Below are positions 51,835-60,860 of a stretch of DNA of 64,000 nt, one piece after another (within the stretch, counting starts at the first letter, position 1; the number at the start of each line of letters is the position of its first letter). The DNA is taken from assembly GCA_964529715.1 (NCBI GenBank), contig CAZGXI010000012.1, forward strand, positions 1 to 64,000, in the 5' to 3' direction. This DNA comes from CAZGXI01 sp964529715. Its GTDB lineage: Bacteria; Chloroflexota; Anaerolineae; Aggregatilineales; Ch27. Below the pieces are notes generated by a model. It was not told the DNA's origin and made no database searches. It was given only the letters and a program-made list of their open reading frames with translations. The translations under genes were made by a program, and so were the position numbers.

Positions 51835-53496
51835 TTATCGCCCGATTCCTAAACTGCCGCCGAACGCGGCGGAAATCTCCGCGTAAATGTCCCCAATGGT
51901 CGCCACGTCGCCGACATAGGCGATTCCGTCCGTTGCCAGGGCAATAGAACGCAGCACACCCTGATCGGCGTCCGACCCGTAGGCGATGGTATACACTGCC
52001 ACGCCGGAACTTGCCACCACATGTGTGAAGGCCGCATCCGCGCTGGTGAAGCGTGCGCTTACGGTGTCTTGTCCATCGCTGAGCACCACCATTGCATTGA
52101 CCTCATCGGGCCGCCGCGTCTGAGCGAGCGCCTGCGCCGCGAAAGCGATGCTGTCATAAAGCGACGTGCCACCGCCCGCCTGGATGCGGTTCACGGCGGC
52201 GATAATCGCCTCGCGGTTTGGCCCAACGATCTGATTGTTCACCAGCGTGCTAGGCGAGTCGCTGAAGACGATCACCGTCAAGCGGTCATCGTCACCCATC
52301 TGCCGTACAAATTCCATGGCAGACAGGCGTACCTGTTCGATCTTGGTCCCTTCCATGCTTCCCGAAACGTCCAGCAGCAGCGCCAGGTTGACGTTGCGGC
52401 GCTGATCCTGCCATAGGCCCTGCACGGCGAACACCGTCTCCGCGTCCGGCGCGGCGAAGACCTGCTGCGGCTGTCCGGGATCGACCCCGTACTCCGGCGC
52501 GATGGGCGGGCCGAGCGGCACGGCGTCGTTCACCGGGCGGAGGCCGCTTGCCAGGGCGCGCTGCTGTGCGGGAACGTCGCTCAGGTAGGCCAGGAAGGTT
52601 TCTGCCGCCCCGGTTGTCTCCGCGTCCATGTTGGCGCGCACGCAGGTGGGGTAGGTCGCCATGAACGTGCCCTCGAAGGGATAGACGGCGACCAGGCGTG
52701 GGTCGCGCTGGCCCTGCGTGACGACGGCGTTTTCATACATCACTGCCGCATTCAGGTAACTGATGCCCCGATCCAGCATGGTGGTAGTTAACTGGCGCGT
52801 AGAAGGCGCGAACCACGACACGGCGCCCTCGAACGCGCCGACCGAGGCCCGCACGACCGGGTTTTCTATATCCGCGACCGTCACTGCGTCGGTGGTCGAT
52901 TCTGCCGCGTGAACCAGCGCCAACAGGGTTTGCACGCCGCTGTCCGATAGGCCGGGATGGGTATGGCCCGTGCGCAGCGTCGAACCCCATTGGCCACCGC
53001 TGTAGTAGGCCCAGGCGGAAGAATCGGCGGCCAGGCTTGCCACGTCCAGCCAGCCGAGCGTGCGGCCTGGCCAGCCCAGCGCGCGGGCCACCGGCTCCCA
53101 CAGGGCGATCACCAGCGGGCTTTCCGCGATGCTGATGCAGTTTTCTACAAAGACGGTGCTTCCTGCCTGCAGGTGCAGCACGGCCACCCACGACGGGTCG
53201 GCGGGCGTCCATAGGGCGGGCAGTTCCCCGCCGCCGATCATGTCGGCGACGGCCTGGCCGGCGTCGCTGGCGATGGCCTCAATCCAGATGACCCGCCCAC
53301 TGCTGGTCTTGAAGTTCTGGCTGTTGAAGTCCGCTGCGCTGGCGGTTGCCCAATCGGTTAGGGCAGTGCTATAGGTCCAATGCAGGATCAGCGCGTTCGC
53401 CGCCGGCCTGTCGGTGTTACCTGCGCAGCCCGCCAGGAGCAGGGCGGCGATCAGGAACAGCGCGCCTGTTCGGCGGAAGAAGGTCGTTGTGTTCAT
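51835..53496 (-). CDS. lipoprotein: solute-binding-like domain fused to a VWA domain
   Basis: 553 residues. A lipobox (LLLAGCAG, lipidated Cys24) anchors the protein outside the cell. About 35-345 resembles an extracellular solute-binding domain (ISIAESPLVIALWEP, YPFEGTFMATYPTCV). The C-terminal von Willebrand A domain (about 385-550) has a complete MIDAS: DVSGSMEG, GGTSLY and SDGQD, for divalent-metal-dependent binding. Such fusions are known next to toxic-anion-resistance genes in some bacteria. It follows the SBP-OmpA gene by 13 bp and is probably co-transcribed with it. Role in sensing or surface assembly is inferred. Confidence 0.82.
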   Translation of the reverse strand: MNTTTFFRRTGALFLIAALLLAGCAGNTDRPAANALILHWTYSTALTDWATASAADFNSQNFKTSSGRVIWIEAIASDAGQAVADMIGGGELPALWTPADPSWVAVLHLQAGSTVFVENCISIAESPLVIALWEPVARALGWPGRTLGWLDVASLAADSSAWAYYSGGQWGSTLRTGHTHPGLSDSGVQTLLALVHAAESTTDAVTVADIENPVVRASVGAFEGAVSWFAPSTRQLTTTMLDRGISYLNAAVMYENAVVTQGQRDPRLVAVYPFEGTFMATYPTCVRANMDAETTGAAETFLAYLSDVPAQQRALASGLRPVNDAVPLGPPIAPEYGVDPGQPQQVFAAPDAETVFAVQGLWQDQRRNVNLALLLDVSGSMEGTKIEQVRLSAMEFVRQMGDDDRLTVIVFSDSPSTLVNNQIVGPNREAIIAAVNRIQAGGGTSLYDSIAFAAQALAQTRRPDEVNAMVVLSDGQDTVSARFTSADAAFTHVVASSGVAVYTIAYGSDADQGVLRSIALATDGIAYVGDVATIGDIYAEISAAFGGSLGIGR

Positions 53497-53509
53497 GAGT
53501 AGCCTCCGC

Positions 53510-55129
53510 CTAACGCCCGACCGTGATCAGCGACATTTCGACGTAGCGATCCTGCTCCTGCAATGCCGGGTCGTCGGTGTTGCGGCGTTCCTCCGGCGGC
53601 AGGGTGCCTTCGATCACGAAGCGCACCGGATCAAGTCCCTGGCTCACCAGGTAATCGACCACTGCCTGCGCGCGCGCCAGGCCGAATTCATAAATCTCCT
53701 GCTCGGTGTATGGCGCGCCGGGGCCGCTGGCGGGCCACGCCGCCGACCCGACCACGCGCAGGTAGATGCCCACGCTGCTGCTCATGATCGGCACCACGCA
53801 GTCATCCAGGATGCGGCGCGATTCGAGCGTCAATTCCGCCGACTCCGGCAAAAAGGTGAAGCGGCGACAGGGCAAAATGCCCAATGTTTCCCCTTCGCCG
53901 GGAGCCAGCGCCGACAGGTCAGGCCGCGCGGACAGCGAGAAGGTGGCGTTGAGCGGTTGGGCGCTTGTTTGGAGTTCCGAGCGTGCGGCGGATTCCAGCG
54001 CGAAGCGCGGATCGATCAGGTTTTCCACCGGGGCGTTTGGCACGGTCACGCCAGAGGCTGCCCACACACGCCGAGCCGTTTCCAATCGCTGGATCAGGGC
54101 ATCGGGGTCGCGCATCACGGTGGCGTTGGCGCTCAGATCGGCCTGGGCGATGGTGCCCAGCCAGGTTCGCAGATCGCTTTCGGCGGAATCGGGATAAACG
54201 AAGGTCCAGTCGTTATGTCCCCACGCGGCGATCTGGGCAGCGGCTTGGGCGTAGTCTTCCACCTGCGCCTTGAGCGTCTGGAACCAGGCGTTGTGAAACG
54301 CCTGCACCTGATCAGCTTTATTCTGAACGGCCTGGTTCGAGGTCACGATCACGTCGATGATGATGCGTAGTTGCTCCGAACTGAGCAACGGCGTGCCGCC
54401 GCTTTCCTCAGCATTGTAGATGTCCGGTTCCCAGCCGGAAACCACGTCGGCCTGCCCCCGGTTGAACAGGGCCACTGCTTCGCCAACCGAGTCCGCCGGG
54501 ACGAGCGTCACGTCGAAGCGGGGGTTCAGCCGGGCCACATTGAGCGCGAACAGCACAAAGTACTCGCCCACGCTGCCGCGCGAGTAGGCGATGCGCTTGT
54601 CACGCAGATCGTTGATGGTCGGCACGTCGCGTGCCCAAAGCTGGTCGGCCCCGGCGCTCTCGTCCACGATGGCGGTAATGACGCCGGGACTGTAGAGCGC
54701 GAAGTTGTTCATGGTGGTCAGCAGGCAATCCCACTGGCCAGAACGCAGCGCGGCGGCGCGAGCATCCTCAGATACATCGTACTCTGCCAGGCCATCCAAT
54801 CCGAACGGCACGATGGCGAGGTGGAAGCCGTTCTGTACGTCGATCCCGGCTATCACCATCTGCTGAAGTACGAAATAGCTGCCGAAAGCGTCTGCCGCAC
54901 AGGTATAAACGGGCAGGCCGTCGTTGTGATTGATCCCTTCTGCCAGGATGGGCGGCGCTGCAACAGGTGGAGCCGGTGTGCGGGTCGGCGGGGCCAGCAC
55001 GGCCACCGTCGGCGAGGGGACCGGCGTGGGCGAGGTAAACGCCCCTTGCTGGGCCAGCACCCCGGCGACGATCACCACTGCTGCCACGCCGATAATGAAC
55101 AAAAACAGGACAACACGTCCCCGGTTCAT
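53510..55129 (-). CDS. solute-binding domain fused to an OmpA-like domain
   Basis: 539 residues from the ATG at 55129 (GAGGAG at 8 nt). One TM helix (about 5-27) and a Pro/Thr stalk lead to an NMT1/SsuA-like solute-binding domain (about 55-375, GSVGEYFVLFALNVARLN and ADVVSGWEPDIYN). The C-terminal 140 residues are OmpA-like: LTLESRRILDDCVVPI and LARAQAVVDYLVSQGLDPVRF. The Asp of the canonical GHTD peptidoglycan-binding motif is missing, but the conserved Arg is present. It probably binds a ligand and the cell wall. First gene of the unit with the VWA lipoprotein; no permease or ATPase is nearby. Confidence 0.82.
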   Translation of the reverse strand: MNRGRVVLFLFIIGVAAVVIVAGVLAQQGAFTSPTPVPSPTVAVLAPPTRTPAPPVAAPPILAEGINHNDGLPVYTCAADAFGSYFVLQQMVIAGIDVQNGFHLAIVPFGLDGLAEYDVSEDARAAALRSGQWDCLLTTMNNFALYSPGVITAIVDESAGADQLWARDVPTINDLRDKRIAYSRGSVGEYFVLFALNVARLNPRFDVTLVPADSVGEAVALFNRGQADVVSGWEPDIYNAEESGGTPLLSSEQLRIIIDVIVTSNQAVQNKADQVQAFHNAWFQTLKAQVEDYAQAAAQIAAWGHNDWTFVYPDSAESDLRTWLGTIAQADLSANATVMRDPDALIQRLETARRVWAASGVTVPNAPVENLIDPRFALESAARSELQTSAQPLNATFSLSARPDLSALAPGEGETLGILPCRRFTFLPESAELTLESRRILDDCVVPIMSSSVGIYLRVVGSAAWPASGPGAPYTEQEIYEFGLARAQAVVDYLVSQGLDPVRFVIEGTLPPEERRNTDDPALQEQDRYVEMSLITVGR

Positions 55130-55338
55130 AGAATTTACTCCTCGGTCGGTCAAAAATAGTCTCACCAAAACGATAGCGACACTGCCGAACTACGTGCGCT
55201 CTAAGGCAAGTATAGTCGATTTTGGTCGGGAACTACCTGATATTCCCCTGCCATTCGGCGGACAGATGGCGGGCGGGACTCGGTTGGTGTATCTTTGATC
55301 GCCACGAATTTGAGCCGTAGCGAAACGGAGCACATGGC

Positions 55339-56013
55339 ATGTTATCCGGAGATCACGCTGTGAAGGTTGAACATCTGGCCGATCCGACCACGACCGACCT
55401 GGAGCAGCTGGAGCCAATCTACATTGCGGGGTTTCCTCCATCAGAGCGCGACCCGTTTGAAGCCCTCGTGTACGCCATTCGGCAGGGCGAACTGCTCTTG
55501 TTGGTTGCCAGAGATGGCGGGGTGGGTGGCGAGATCACCGGATTTATGTTGCTGCTGCCATTGCTGCCCGGCACGACCGCCGCTTACCTGCCGTACTTCG
55601 CCATCGACGAGCACAGGCGCGGCCAGGGGATCGGCAGCCAGTTGTTCGGCTTTATGAGGGATTTCCTGGCGGACCGGCGCCAGGTCGATGCGGTGGTGTG
55701 GGAGGTCGAGGCGCAGGTGCCCGGCAACAGAGAGGCGCTACCGAACCGCCGTCTCCGATTTTACCAGCGGCTCGGCGGGCGGCTGGTGACGATGATCCCC
55801 AACTACCGAATGCCCAATTTCGAGGGAGGAATCATTCCCGCCCACCTGATGTGGATTCCCATTGGCGTGCGACAGCATGACCCGGACCGGGCGGAAGTGG
55901 TCAGCTGGGTGCGTAGCATCTACGCCATCGGCTATCCTCACCATCTGGACCTGTGTGAACAGATCGTGGCGGAGCTTGTGCGGCGTGAGGGGGCATGTGT
56001 GGAATGCCGGTAA
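55339..56013 (+). CDS. GNAT-family N-acetyltransferase
   Basis: 224 residues. The acetyl-CoA motif FAIDEHRRGQGIGSQLFGF is clear, and the fold matches GNAT. Acceptor unknown. The ATG at 55339 has only a weak GGAG site; a GTG at 55360 is an alternative start. Stands alone, divergent from the SBP-OmpA gene. Confidence 0.8.
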   Translation: MLSGDHAVKVEHLADPTTTDLEQLEPIYIAGFPPSERDPFEALVYAIRQGELLLLVARDGGVGGEITGFMLLLPLLPGTTAAYLPYFAIDEHRRGQGIGSQLFGFMRDFLADRRQVDAVVWEVEAQVPGNREALPNRRLRFYQRLGGRLVTMIPNYRMPNFEGGIIPAHLMWIPIGVRQHDPDRAEVVSWVRSIYAIGYPHHLDLCEQIVAELVRREGACVECR

Positions 56014-56015
56014 GA

Positions 56016-56037
56016 ACACGGTAGGCCGTGTCCCTAC
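56016..56037. repeat. short palindromic element
   Basis: ACACGG (56016-56021), TAGG, CCGTGT (56026-56031), continuing GTCCCTACC. Convergent-gene gap of 41 bp. It may act as a terminator, but it also resembles the GGGACACGG-type copy at 26103. Confidence 0.45.
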
Positions 56038-56054
56038 CGGCAATTTGCATTCTG

Positions 56055-57101
56055 TTACTGCGGCGTCGGAGTCGGCGTGGGGGTCGAGGTGGCTTCTTCA
56101 GCGGTCACTTCGACCGTCGAGGCCAACTGCTCAGTCGGCTGCGCCGTCGCGGTCAGGGTCGCCTCGAACTCTGCTGTCGCCGTGCCGCCGAATTCAGCGG
56201 TGGCCGTCTGTTCGATGACCGCCGTCGCCGTTTGCTCGACCTCGCTGTACGGATTCGGGGTCGGGTAGGGTGTTGGCGTGCTTGTCGGCGGCGGGACGTA
56301 AGGCGGCTCTGTGATCAGGTCGATCAACTCGTTCAGGGTGGTCTTGTTCACCAGGTAAATGGTTTGCCCCTCGCTGGCGAACGTCAGCGGGGTGAAGGTC
56401 GGTTCGGGTTCAGCCGTAGCCGCTTCTGTTGCCACTTCGGTTGCTTCTTCAGTGGTCTCGGCAGTGACCTCTTGCGTTGGGGCTTCGGGCGCTTCTTCGG
56501 TCACTTCGGCAACAGCTTCGGTTGTCTCCTCAGATGCCGTTTCGGTGACATCTGCAGCGGGTTCAGCCGTTGCCTCTTCGGTTGCTTGCTCTGCCGCTGG
56601 TGGCGGGGTGATTGCCTCGGCCTGGCCGGTGGCGATCATCACGTAGTAGCGATTGCCGGTCGGGTTTTGGTTGCCGACGTAGATGGTGTAGGTGGTTTCG
56701 CCTGCCTGCGCTGTAATCACGTAGTCGGGCTGGTCCAGACCGAAGTCGGCCAGATTTTCGGCCACGAAACTGTCGTTAGCCTGTAGCCCGACAAAGTTGG
56801 TGATGGCCTCGCTGGCGCTATCCTGCTGGACGGCGCGGTCGGTTCCATAGGTCACGTCCGTGATGTTCCACGCGCCGCCGGCATCTTTCAGCAGGACGGT
56901 GTGATCGCCGTTGGTGTTGCTGGTGATTTCCAGGCGGGCGACGGCATCCGCTTCCAGGCCCTCGAACAGCGATCCGGCGCTGCCGGTCGCGGTCGCGGTG
57001 GCCGATCCGGGTGCGGTGGCGACGCTGTTGAACAGGAGCACAGCGATAATCACCAGCGCGCTGCCCACCAGCAGGGTTATCGTCCCTCGATTCAGACGCA
57101 T
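56055..57101 (-). CDS. DUF4340-type exported protein of the Gld-like operon
   Basis: 348 residues. One N-terminal TM helix, then a DUF4340-like domain (about 50-165: DHTVLLKDAGGAWNITDVTYG, NFVGLQANDSFV, YTIYVGNQN). The rest is a Thr/Glu/Ala-rich low-complexity stalk (about 170-235), a short folded part (FASEGQTIYLVNKTTLNELI) and a second Thr/Ala stalk ending TPTPTPTPQ. DUF4340 proteins commonly accompany GldG-type ABC components. Last gene of the unit. Confidence 0.8.
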   Translation of the reverse strand: MRLNRGTITLLVGSALVIIAVLLFNSVATAPGSATATATGSAGSLFEGLEADAVARLEITSNTNGDHTVLLKDAGGAWNITDVTYGTDRAVQQDSASEAITNFVGLQANDSFVAENLADFGLDQPDYVITAQAGETTYTIYVGNQNPTGNRYYVMIATGQAEAITPPPAAEQATEEATAEPAADVTETASEETTEAVAEVTEEAPEAPTQEVTAETTEEATEVATEAATAEPEPTFTPLTFASEGQTIYLVNKTTLNELIDLITEPPYVPPPTSTPTPYPTPNPYSEVEQTATAVIEQTATAEFGGTATAEFEATLTATAQPTEQLASTVEVTAEEATSTPTPTPTPQ

Positions 57102-57118
57102 GGTCTCGTTCCTCCTCC

Positions 57119-58954
57119 TTAGTGTGCCCGCTCGCGGTTATTCCACCACACGAACAGGCCGATCCCCAGCACGCCGAAAGGAATGACCAGGATGGTGATA
57201 AAGTTAATGGTCGAGATTTTCTCGGTCGTGGCGAAGATCGGGGTATCTTGCAGGCGCTGCGTGGGCATGATTTGAATCTGGCTGAAGAAGTCGTTGAAGT
57301 TGGTGGCCCACACCAGGCTGTTAAAGGCAGCATCCAGGTTAACGATTCCCAGACCGCTGATGGCGTAGTTGTTCGACACAATCGACGTGCTGCCGAACAG
57401 CACCACGCGCGCGCCGGTGACGGTGTTTTCTGCTGCTGCTGCCAACACGAACGGTCCGGTCGGATCGTCTGGCCCCTGCGCCAAGTCGCCCTGAACGACG
57501 GCGTCGAAGTCCGTCTTGGAGTAGGCCTTGTTAGTGGTGCGCGCCAGCTCCGTCACGGTGACGTTTTCCGGTGGTTCGGCGGACACTTCGATGCTGTGAG
57601 GCACCTCGAAGATCAGGCCTTCCTGTCCGCTGGCGAACATGGCGGTGATGTAGTGAGTCGAATCGAAGTCGGCAGCGACCGGGACGGCCGGCGTCTGAAC
57701 GGCCTGCGTCAGGTCGAGCACGATGTCGTTGCGGAAGCGCAGGCCGAAGTTCTCGAACAGATAGGTGGAGAGGTTTTCGCTGGTCGCCAGCGATTGACCT
57801 TCGTCATTGCGGCCCATTCCGGCGAAGATCACCAGGTCGCCGCCGTTGTCTAGGTAGCTGCGGATGGCTTCCATCTGCGCGTCGGTCAGGGGATCGGTGC
57901 CGTCTAGGAAGACCAGCACTTCGCCGTCGGCAGCCGGGTCGTTCAGGCGGAAGGAGGGCGCTTCGGTGACGGTACTCCCGATGCCGCCATCCTCTGTGTT
58001 TGTGGCTGTCTCGCCTGCACTACCTGCCGCTTCGGTATCTGCCGTGCCGGGAGCGGTCAACTGGAAGATCGAGATTTCCTGGGTCGTCCAGTCGTAGGAG
58101 TCGCGCAGGACGGCAGTGAGTCTGGAGATGTCGGACATACCGATCTCGCTGCCGGCGGTGATAAAGTAGGCGCGGAAGTCACCGGAGGCCGCTACCTTGA
58201 GGATGGCGTTGGTCAGGTTTTCCTGGCTGAAGGAGGAGACCAGTTCGGCGTTCTGCACGTCCGGCACCAGGCCATTCTCGTCAGGGGTGAGGTTGCCGGT
58301 CGGCTCAGTTTGCTGATCTCCCTGCGCCTGGGTCTCGATCTCCTCAGGCGGTCGCATGGCCACGACCACGATCTGTCCCTGGCGACTGACGCCGTAACGG
58401 TCGGCCAGCAAGGGGTTGCGGTCAGGATCGACGAATTCGTAGCTGATTCTGCCGTTGCTGGTTGTGGCATAGTCGTCGAACAGCAAGGTGTCCTGGTCGC
58501 GCCGCCCGGCCTGGTTGGCGCCATAGAAGGCCAGCAGGTGAATAGGCGGCGTGTTGGGGTCCACGCCGATGCCACTGATTGCCCGGCGCGATTCGTCGTT
58601 CAAGGAAAACTCGTTGCGCTCGGTCAGGTCAACGCGCCACTCGCGGTCGCGCACAAAGACGTACACGGCGACCAGCGCCGCCAGGAAAACGACCGTCACC
58701 ACAAAGCTGGCCCCGCCGTAGCGGGCCGTGCGACCGGTGAGGGCTGCTTTGGCCTGTTCCGGCGCGAGCAGCACCCAGGCTACCACGCCGATGACCAGCA
58801 GCGCCAGTCCTGCCCAGCCAACGACGGTAAAGGTTGTTTGGGTAAAGGCCACGCCGATCACCAGCAGCAGACCGACGAACGCCACGATCAGCGGGACCTG
58901 TGCGGGGAACGGCAGGTTAGGCCGCCTATTGGGAGTGCTCGTTTGCTCGCTCAT
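57119..58954 (-). CDS. GldG-family ABC transport accessory protein
   Basis: 611 residues from the ATG at 58954, which overlaps the permease stop (ATGA). Three N-terminal TM helices, then an extracytoplasmic GldG/intraflagellar-transport-like domain (about 100-580, VDLTERNEFSLNDESRRAI, LLAFYGANQ, DYATTSNGRISYEFVDPD, FLDGTDPLTDAQMEAI) and a C-terminal TM helix with basic tail. GldG pairs with GldF and GldA in ABC-type systems known from gliding bacteria but spread widely. The cargo is unknown. Confidence 0.88.
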   Translation of the reverse strand: MSEQTSTPNRRPNLPFPAQVPLIVAFVGLLLVIGVAFTQTTFTVVGWAGLALLVIGVVAWVLLAPEQAKAALTGRTARYGGASFVVTVVFLAALVAVYVFVRDREWRVDLTERNEFSLNDESRRAISGIGVDPNTPPIHLLAFYGANQAGRRDQDTLLFDDYATTSNGRISYEFVDPDRNPLLADRYGVSRQGQIVVVAMRPPEEIETQAQGDQQTEPTGNLTPDENGLVPDVQNAELVSSFSQENLTNAILKVAASGDFRAYFITAGSEIGMSDISRLTAVLRDSYDWTTQEISIFQLTAPGTADTEAAGSAGETATNTEDGGIGSTVTEAPSFRLNDPAADGEVLVFLDGTDPLTDAQMEAIRSYLDNGGDLVIFAGMGRNDEGQSLATSENLSTYLFENFGLRFRNDIVLDLTQAVQTPAVPVAADFDSTHYITAMFASGQEGLIFEVPHSIEVSAEPPENVTVTELARTTNKAYSKTDFDAVVQGDLAQGPDDPTGPFVLAAAAENTVTGARVVLFGSTSIVSNNYAISGLGIVNLDAAFNSLVWATNFNDFFSQIQIMPTQRLQDTPIFATTEKISTINFITILVIPFGVLGIGLFVWWNNRERAH

Positions 58955-59691
58955 GATCTCCACCGCCGTGTTTCCACAATGCGCGTCGTGACGAACAACG
59001 CGCCGACCATCAGAAGGATGAAATAGACCACGTCCTCGGCGCGGACGATGCCTTGCGCCAGCGTGGCGTTGTAGTGTGCCTGCAAGCCCAACTCACGGAT
59101 GAAGTCGGCTGCGCCCGACATCCCCGGTTGCGTCGCCACCCACACGGCAGCGATCTCGGCCAGATAGAGCACCAACACGGTCGCCGCACCGAGGAAGGCC
59201 GCCACGATCTGGTCTTCGGTAATGGCCGACCAGATGGTGGTGATTGCCAGCACCGCGCCGCCGTATAGCCAGGCGCCCAGGTATGCCCCAAAGGCTGCGC
59301 CCAGGTCCGGGATGCCGATGTTTGTCAGGATGACGTGGTAGATCAAGGTCACGCCCAGCAGGACCGTGTAAAAGCCCCAGCACGCCAGAAATTTGCCGGT
59401 GATGAATTCCCAGTCACGCATCGGCAGGGTCATCAGCACTTCCAGCGTGCCTTCGCGGTTTTCTTCGGCCAGCAGACGCATGGTCAGCAGCGGCGCGACC
59501 AGAAACAGCAGAAAGGTCATCAGGCCGGGGATGTAGGTCGAATCTGCCGGGTACTGGCTGACCGCCTGGGTGATGTAGGCATTGAACAGCACACCGAGGA
59601 AAAACAGCAGCGCGAAGGCGATCCCATAGGCAATGGGCGAACGGAAATAATGGACCAGTTCGCGTTTGAAGACGGCAACGACTCGGCTCAT
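58951..59691 (-). CDS. ABC-2 type permease, GldF-like
   Basis: 246 residues from the ATG at 59691. Six TM helices. The conserved cytoplasmic LAEENREGTLEVLMTLPM loop is the hallmark of ABC-2 permeases such as GldF and NosY. Coupled to the ATPase (1-bp gap) and to GldG (4-bp overlap). Confidence 0.93.
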   Translation of the reverse strand: MSRVVAVFKRELVHYFRSPIAYGIAFALLFFLGVLFNAYITQAVSQYPADSTYIPGLMTFLLFLVAPLLTMRLLAEENREGTLEVLMTLPMRDWEFITGKFLACWGFYTVLLGVTLIYHVILTNIGIPDLGAAFGAYLGAWLYGGAVLAITTIWSAITEDQIVAAFLGAATVLVLYLAEIAAVWVATQPGMSGAADFIRELGLQAHYNATLAQGIVRAEDVVYFILLMVGALFVTTRIVETRRWRS

Positions 59692-59692
59692 C

Positions 59693-60664
59693 TCACGCAG
59701 CCTCACTTTCCGGTAATGTATCGGGCGCTTCGGGGGTCGCCGTTTCCAGTTCTTCCTGACGGGTCAGTTCCAGGAAGATTTCTTCCAGGTTTACTGCCAG
59801 CGGGCGTAGTTCGACCAGGTTCCAGCCGCCCTGCACGATGACGCGGGCGATGTCTGGGCGGGGATCGATCTCCGGGCTGGTCGGCGTGGCGACAATGCCA
59901 TCCAGGGCCAGTTCTGCGGAGGCGACGTTGGGCGCCGCCTGCACGGCTGCCAGCGCCGCTTCTGCCGGCCCGGCAACGCGCACCAACACGCGCCCGCCGC
60001 GTTCCAGTTCGGCGCGCAGATGCGTGGGCGATCCCTGGGCGACGATCTGGCCGTTGTTGATGATCACCACGTTATCGCAGACCTGCTCGGCTTCGGAGAG
60101 GATGTGGGTGCTGAACAACACGGTGTGGTCGCGTCCCAGGTCGCGCACCAGGGCGCGCAGTTCAAGCACCTGACGCGGGTCGAGGCCGATGGTTGGCTCA
60201 TCGAGAATCAGCACGTCCGGGTTGTGCAGAATAGCCTGTGCCACGCCGACGCGCTGTCGCATCCCTTTGGAGAGGTAGCGAATCTGACTGCCGGCACGGT
60301 CGCTCATGCCGACGCGCTCCAGAGCCTCCTCCACCGCCTGCCGACGGTTGGGCAGGCCGCGAATCTCTGCCAGGTAGTTCAGGTAGCCACGTGGGGTCAT
60401 GTCGCGGTAGAGAGGGACATTCTCCAGCAGGTAGCCGATGTGCCTGCGGACTTCCATGCTCTGCTCGAAGACGTCAAACCCGGCCACCAGCGCCGTGCCA
60501 GAGGTGGGGGGCATGAAGCCGGTGAGCATACGCATGGTGGTGGTTTTACCAGCGCCGTTTGGCCCCAAGAAGCCCGTCACCTGGCCGGGATGGGCTTCAA
60601 AGGAGATGTTATCGACCGCTGTAAACCCACCATACCGTTTGGTGAGGTTGCGTACTTCGATCAT
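59693..60664 (-). CDS. ABC transporter ATPase, GldA-like
   Basis: 323 residues from the ATG at 60664 (GAGGAGAG upstream). Walker A GPNGAGKTT, Q-loop LLENVPLY, signature LSKGMRQRVGVA, Walker B LILDEPTIGLD, H-loop STHILSEAEQ. A C-terminal extension (about 225-320) is typical of ABC-2 ATPases (DUF4162-like). First gene of the four-gene unit. Confidence 0.95.
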   Translation of the reverse strand: MIEVRNLTKRYGGFTAVDNISFEAHPGQVTGFLGPNGAGKTTTMRMLTGFMPPTSGTALVAGFDVFEQSMEVRRHIGYLLENVPLYRDMTPRGYLNYLAEIRGLPNRRQAVEEALERVGMSDRAGSQIRYLSKGMRQRVGVAQAILHNPDVLILDEPTIGLDPRQVLELRALVRDLGRDHTVLFSTHILSEAEQVCDNVVIINNGQIVAQGSPTHLRAELERGGRVLVRVAGPAEAALAAVQAAPNVASAELALDGIVATPTSPEIDPRPDIARVIVQGGWNLVELRPLAVNLEEIFLELTRQEELETATPEAPDTLPESEAA

Positions 60665-60805
60665 GAAAACTCTCCTCACAGATTTGGGAATACAACCTCG
60701 TAAGTTACGCCCGGCATGTTAGAACTTCATCAGCAATAGATGAGAATTCTCTAAGCGACCAAAGGGGTCACATATCCACGCCGCGCGGTACTGCGCCTGA
60801 CATGG

Positions 60806-60833
60806 GCAGGGGCACGGTATGCCGTGCCCCTGC
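60806..60833. repeat. short palindromic element (GGGGC-arm type)
   Basis: GCAGGGGCACGG (60806-60817), TATG, CCGTGCCCCTGC (60822-60833): perfect 12-bp arms. Intergenic between the E2 gene (which ends at 60861, minus) and the Gld-like operon. No T tract on either strand. Confidence 0.75.
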
Positions 60834-60860
60834 GACCACGCTGTTTGCCGAATGTTTCCT

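Noticed and set aside
55209..55214. A minus-strand TATACT as a promoter for the SBP-OmpA gene
   Set aside because: The -10 hexamer is good but the hexamers at 16-18 bp upstream do not resemble a -35 box.
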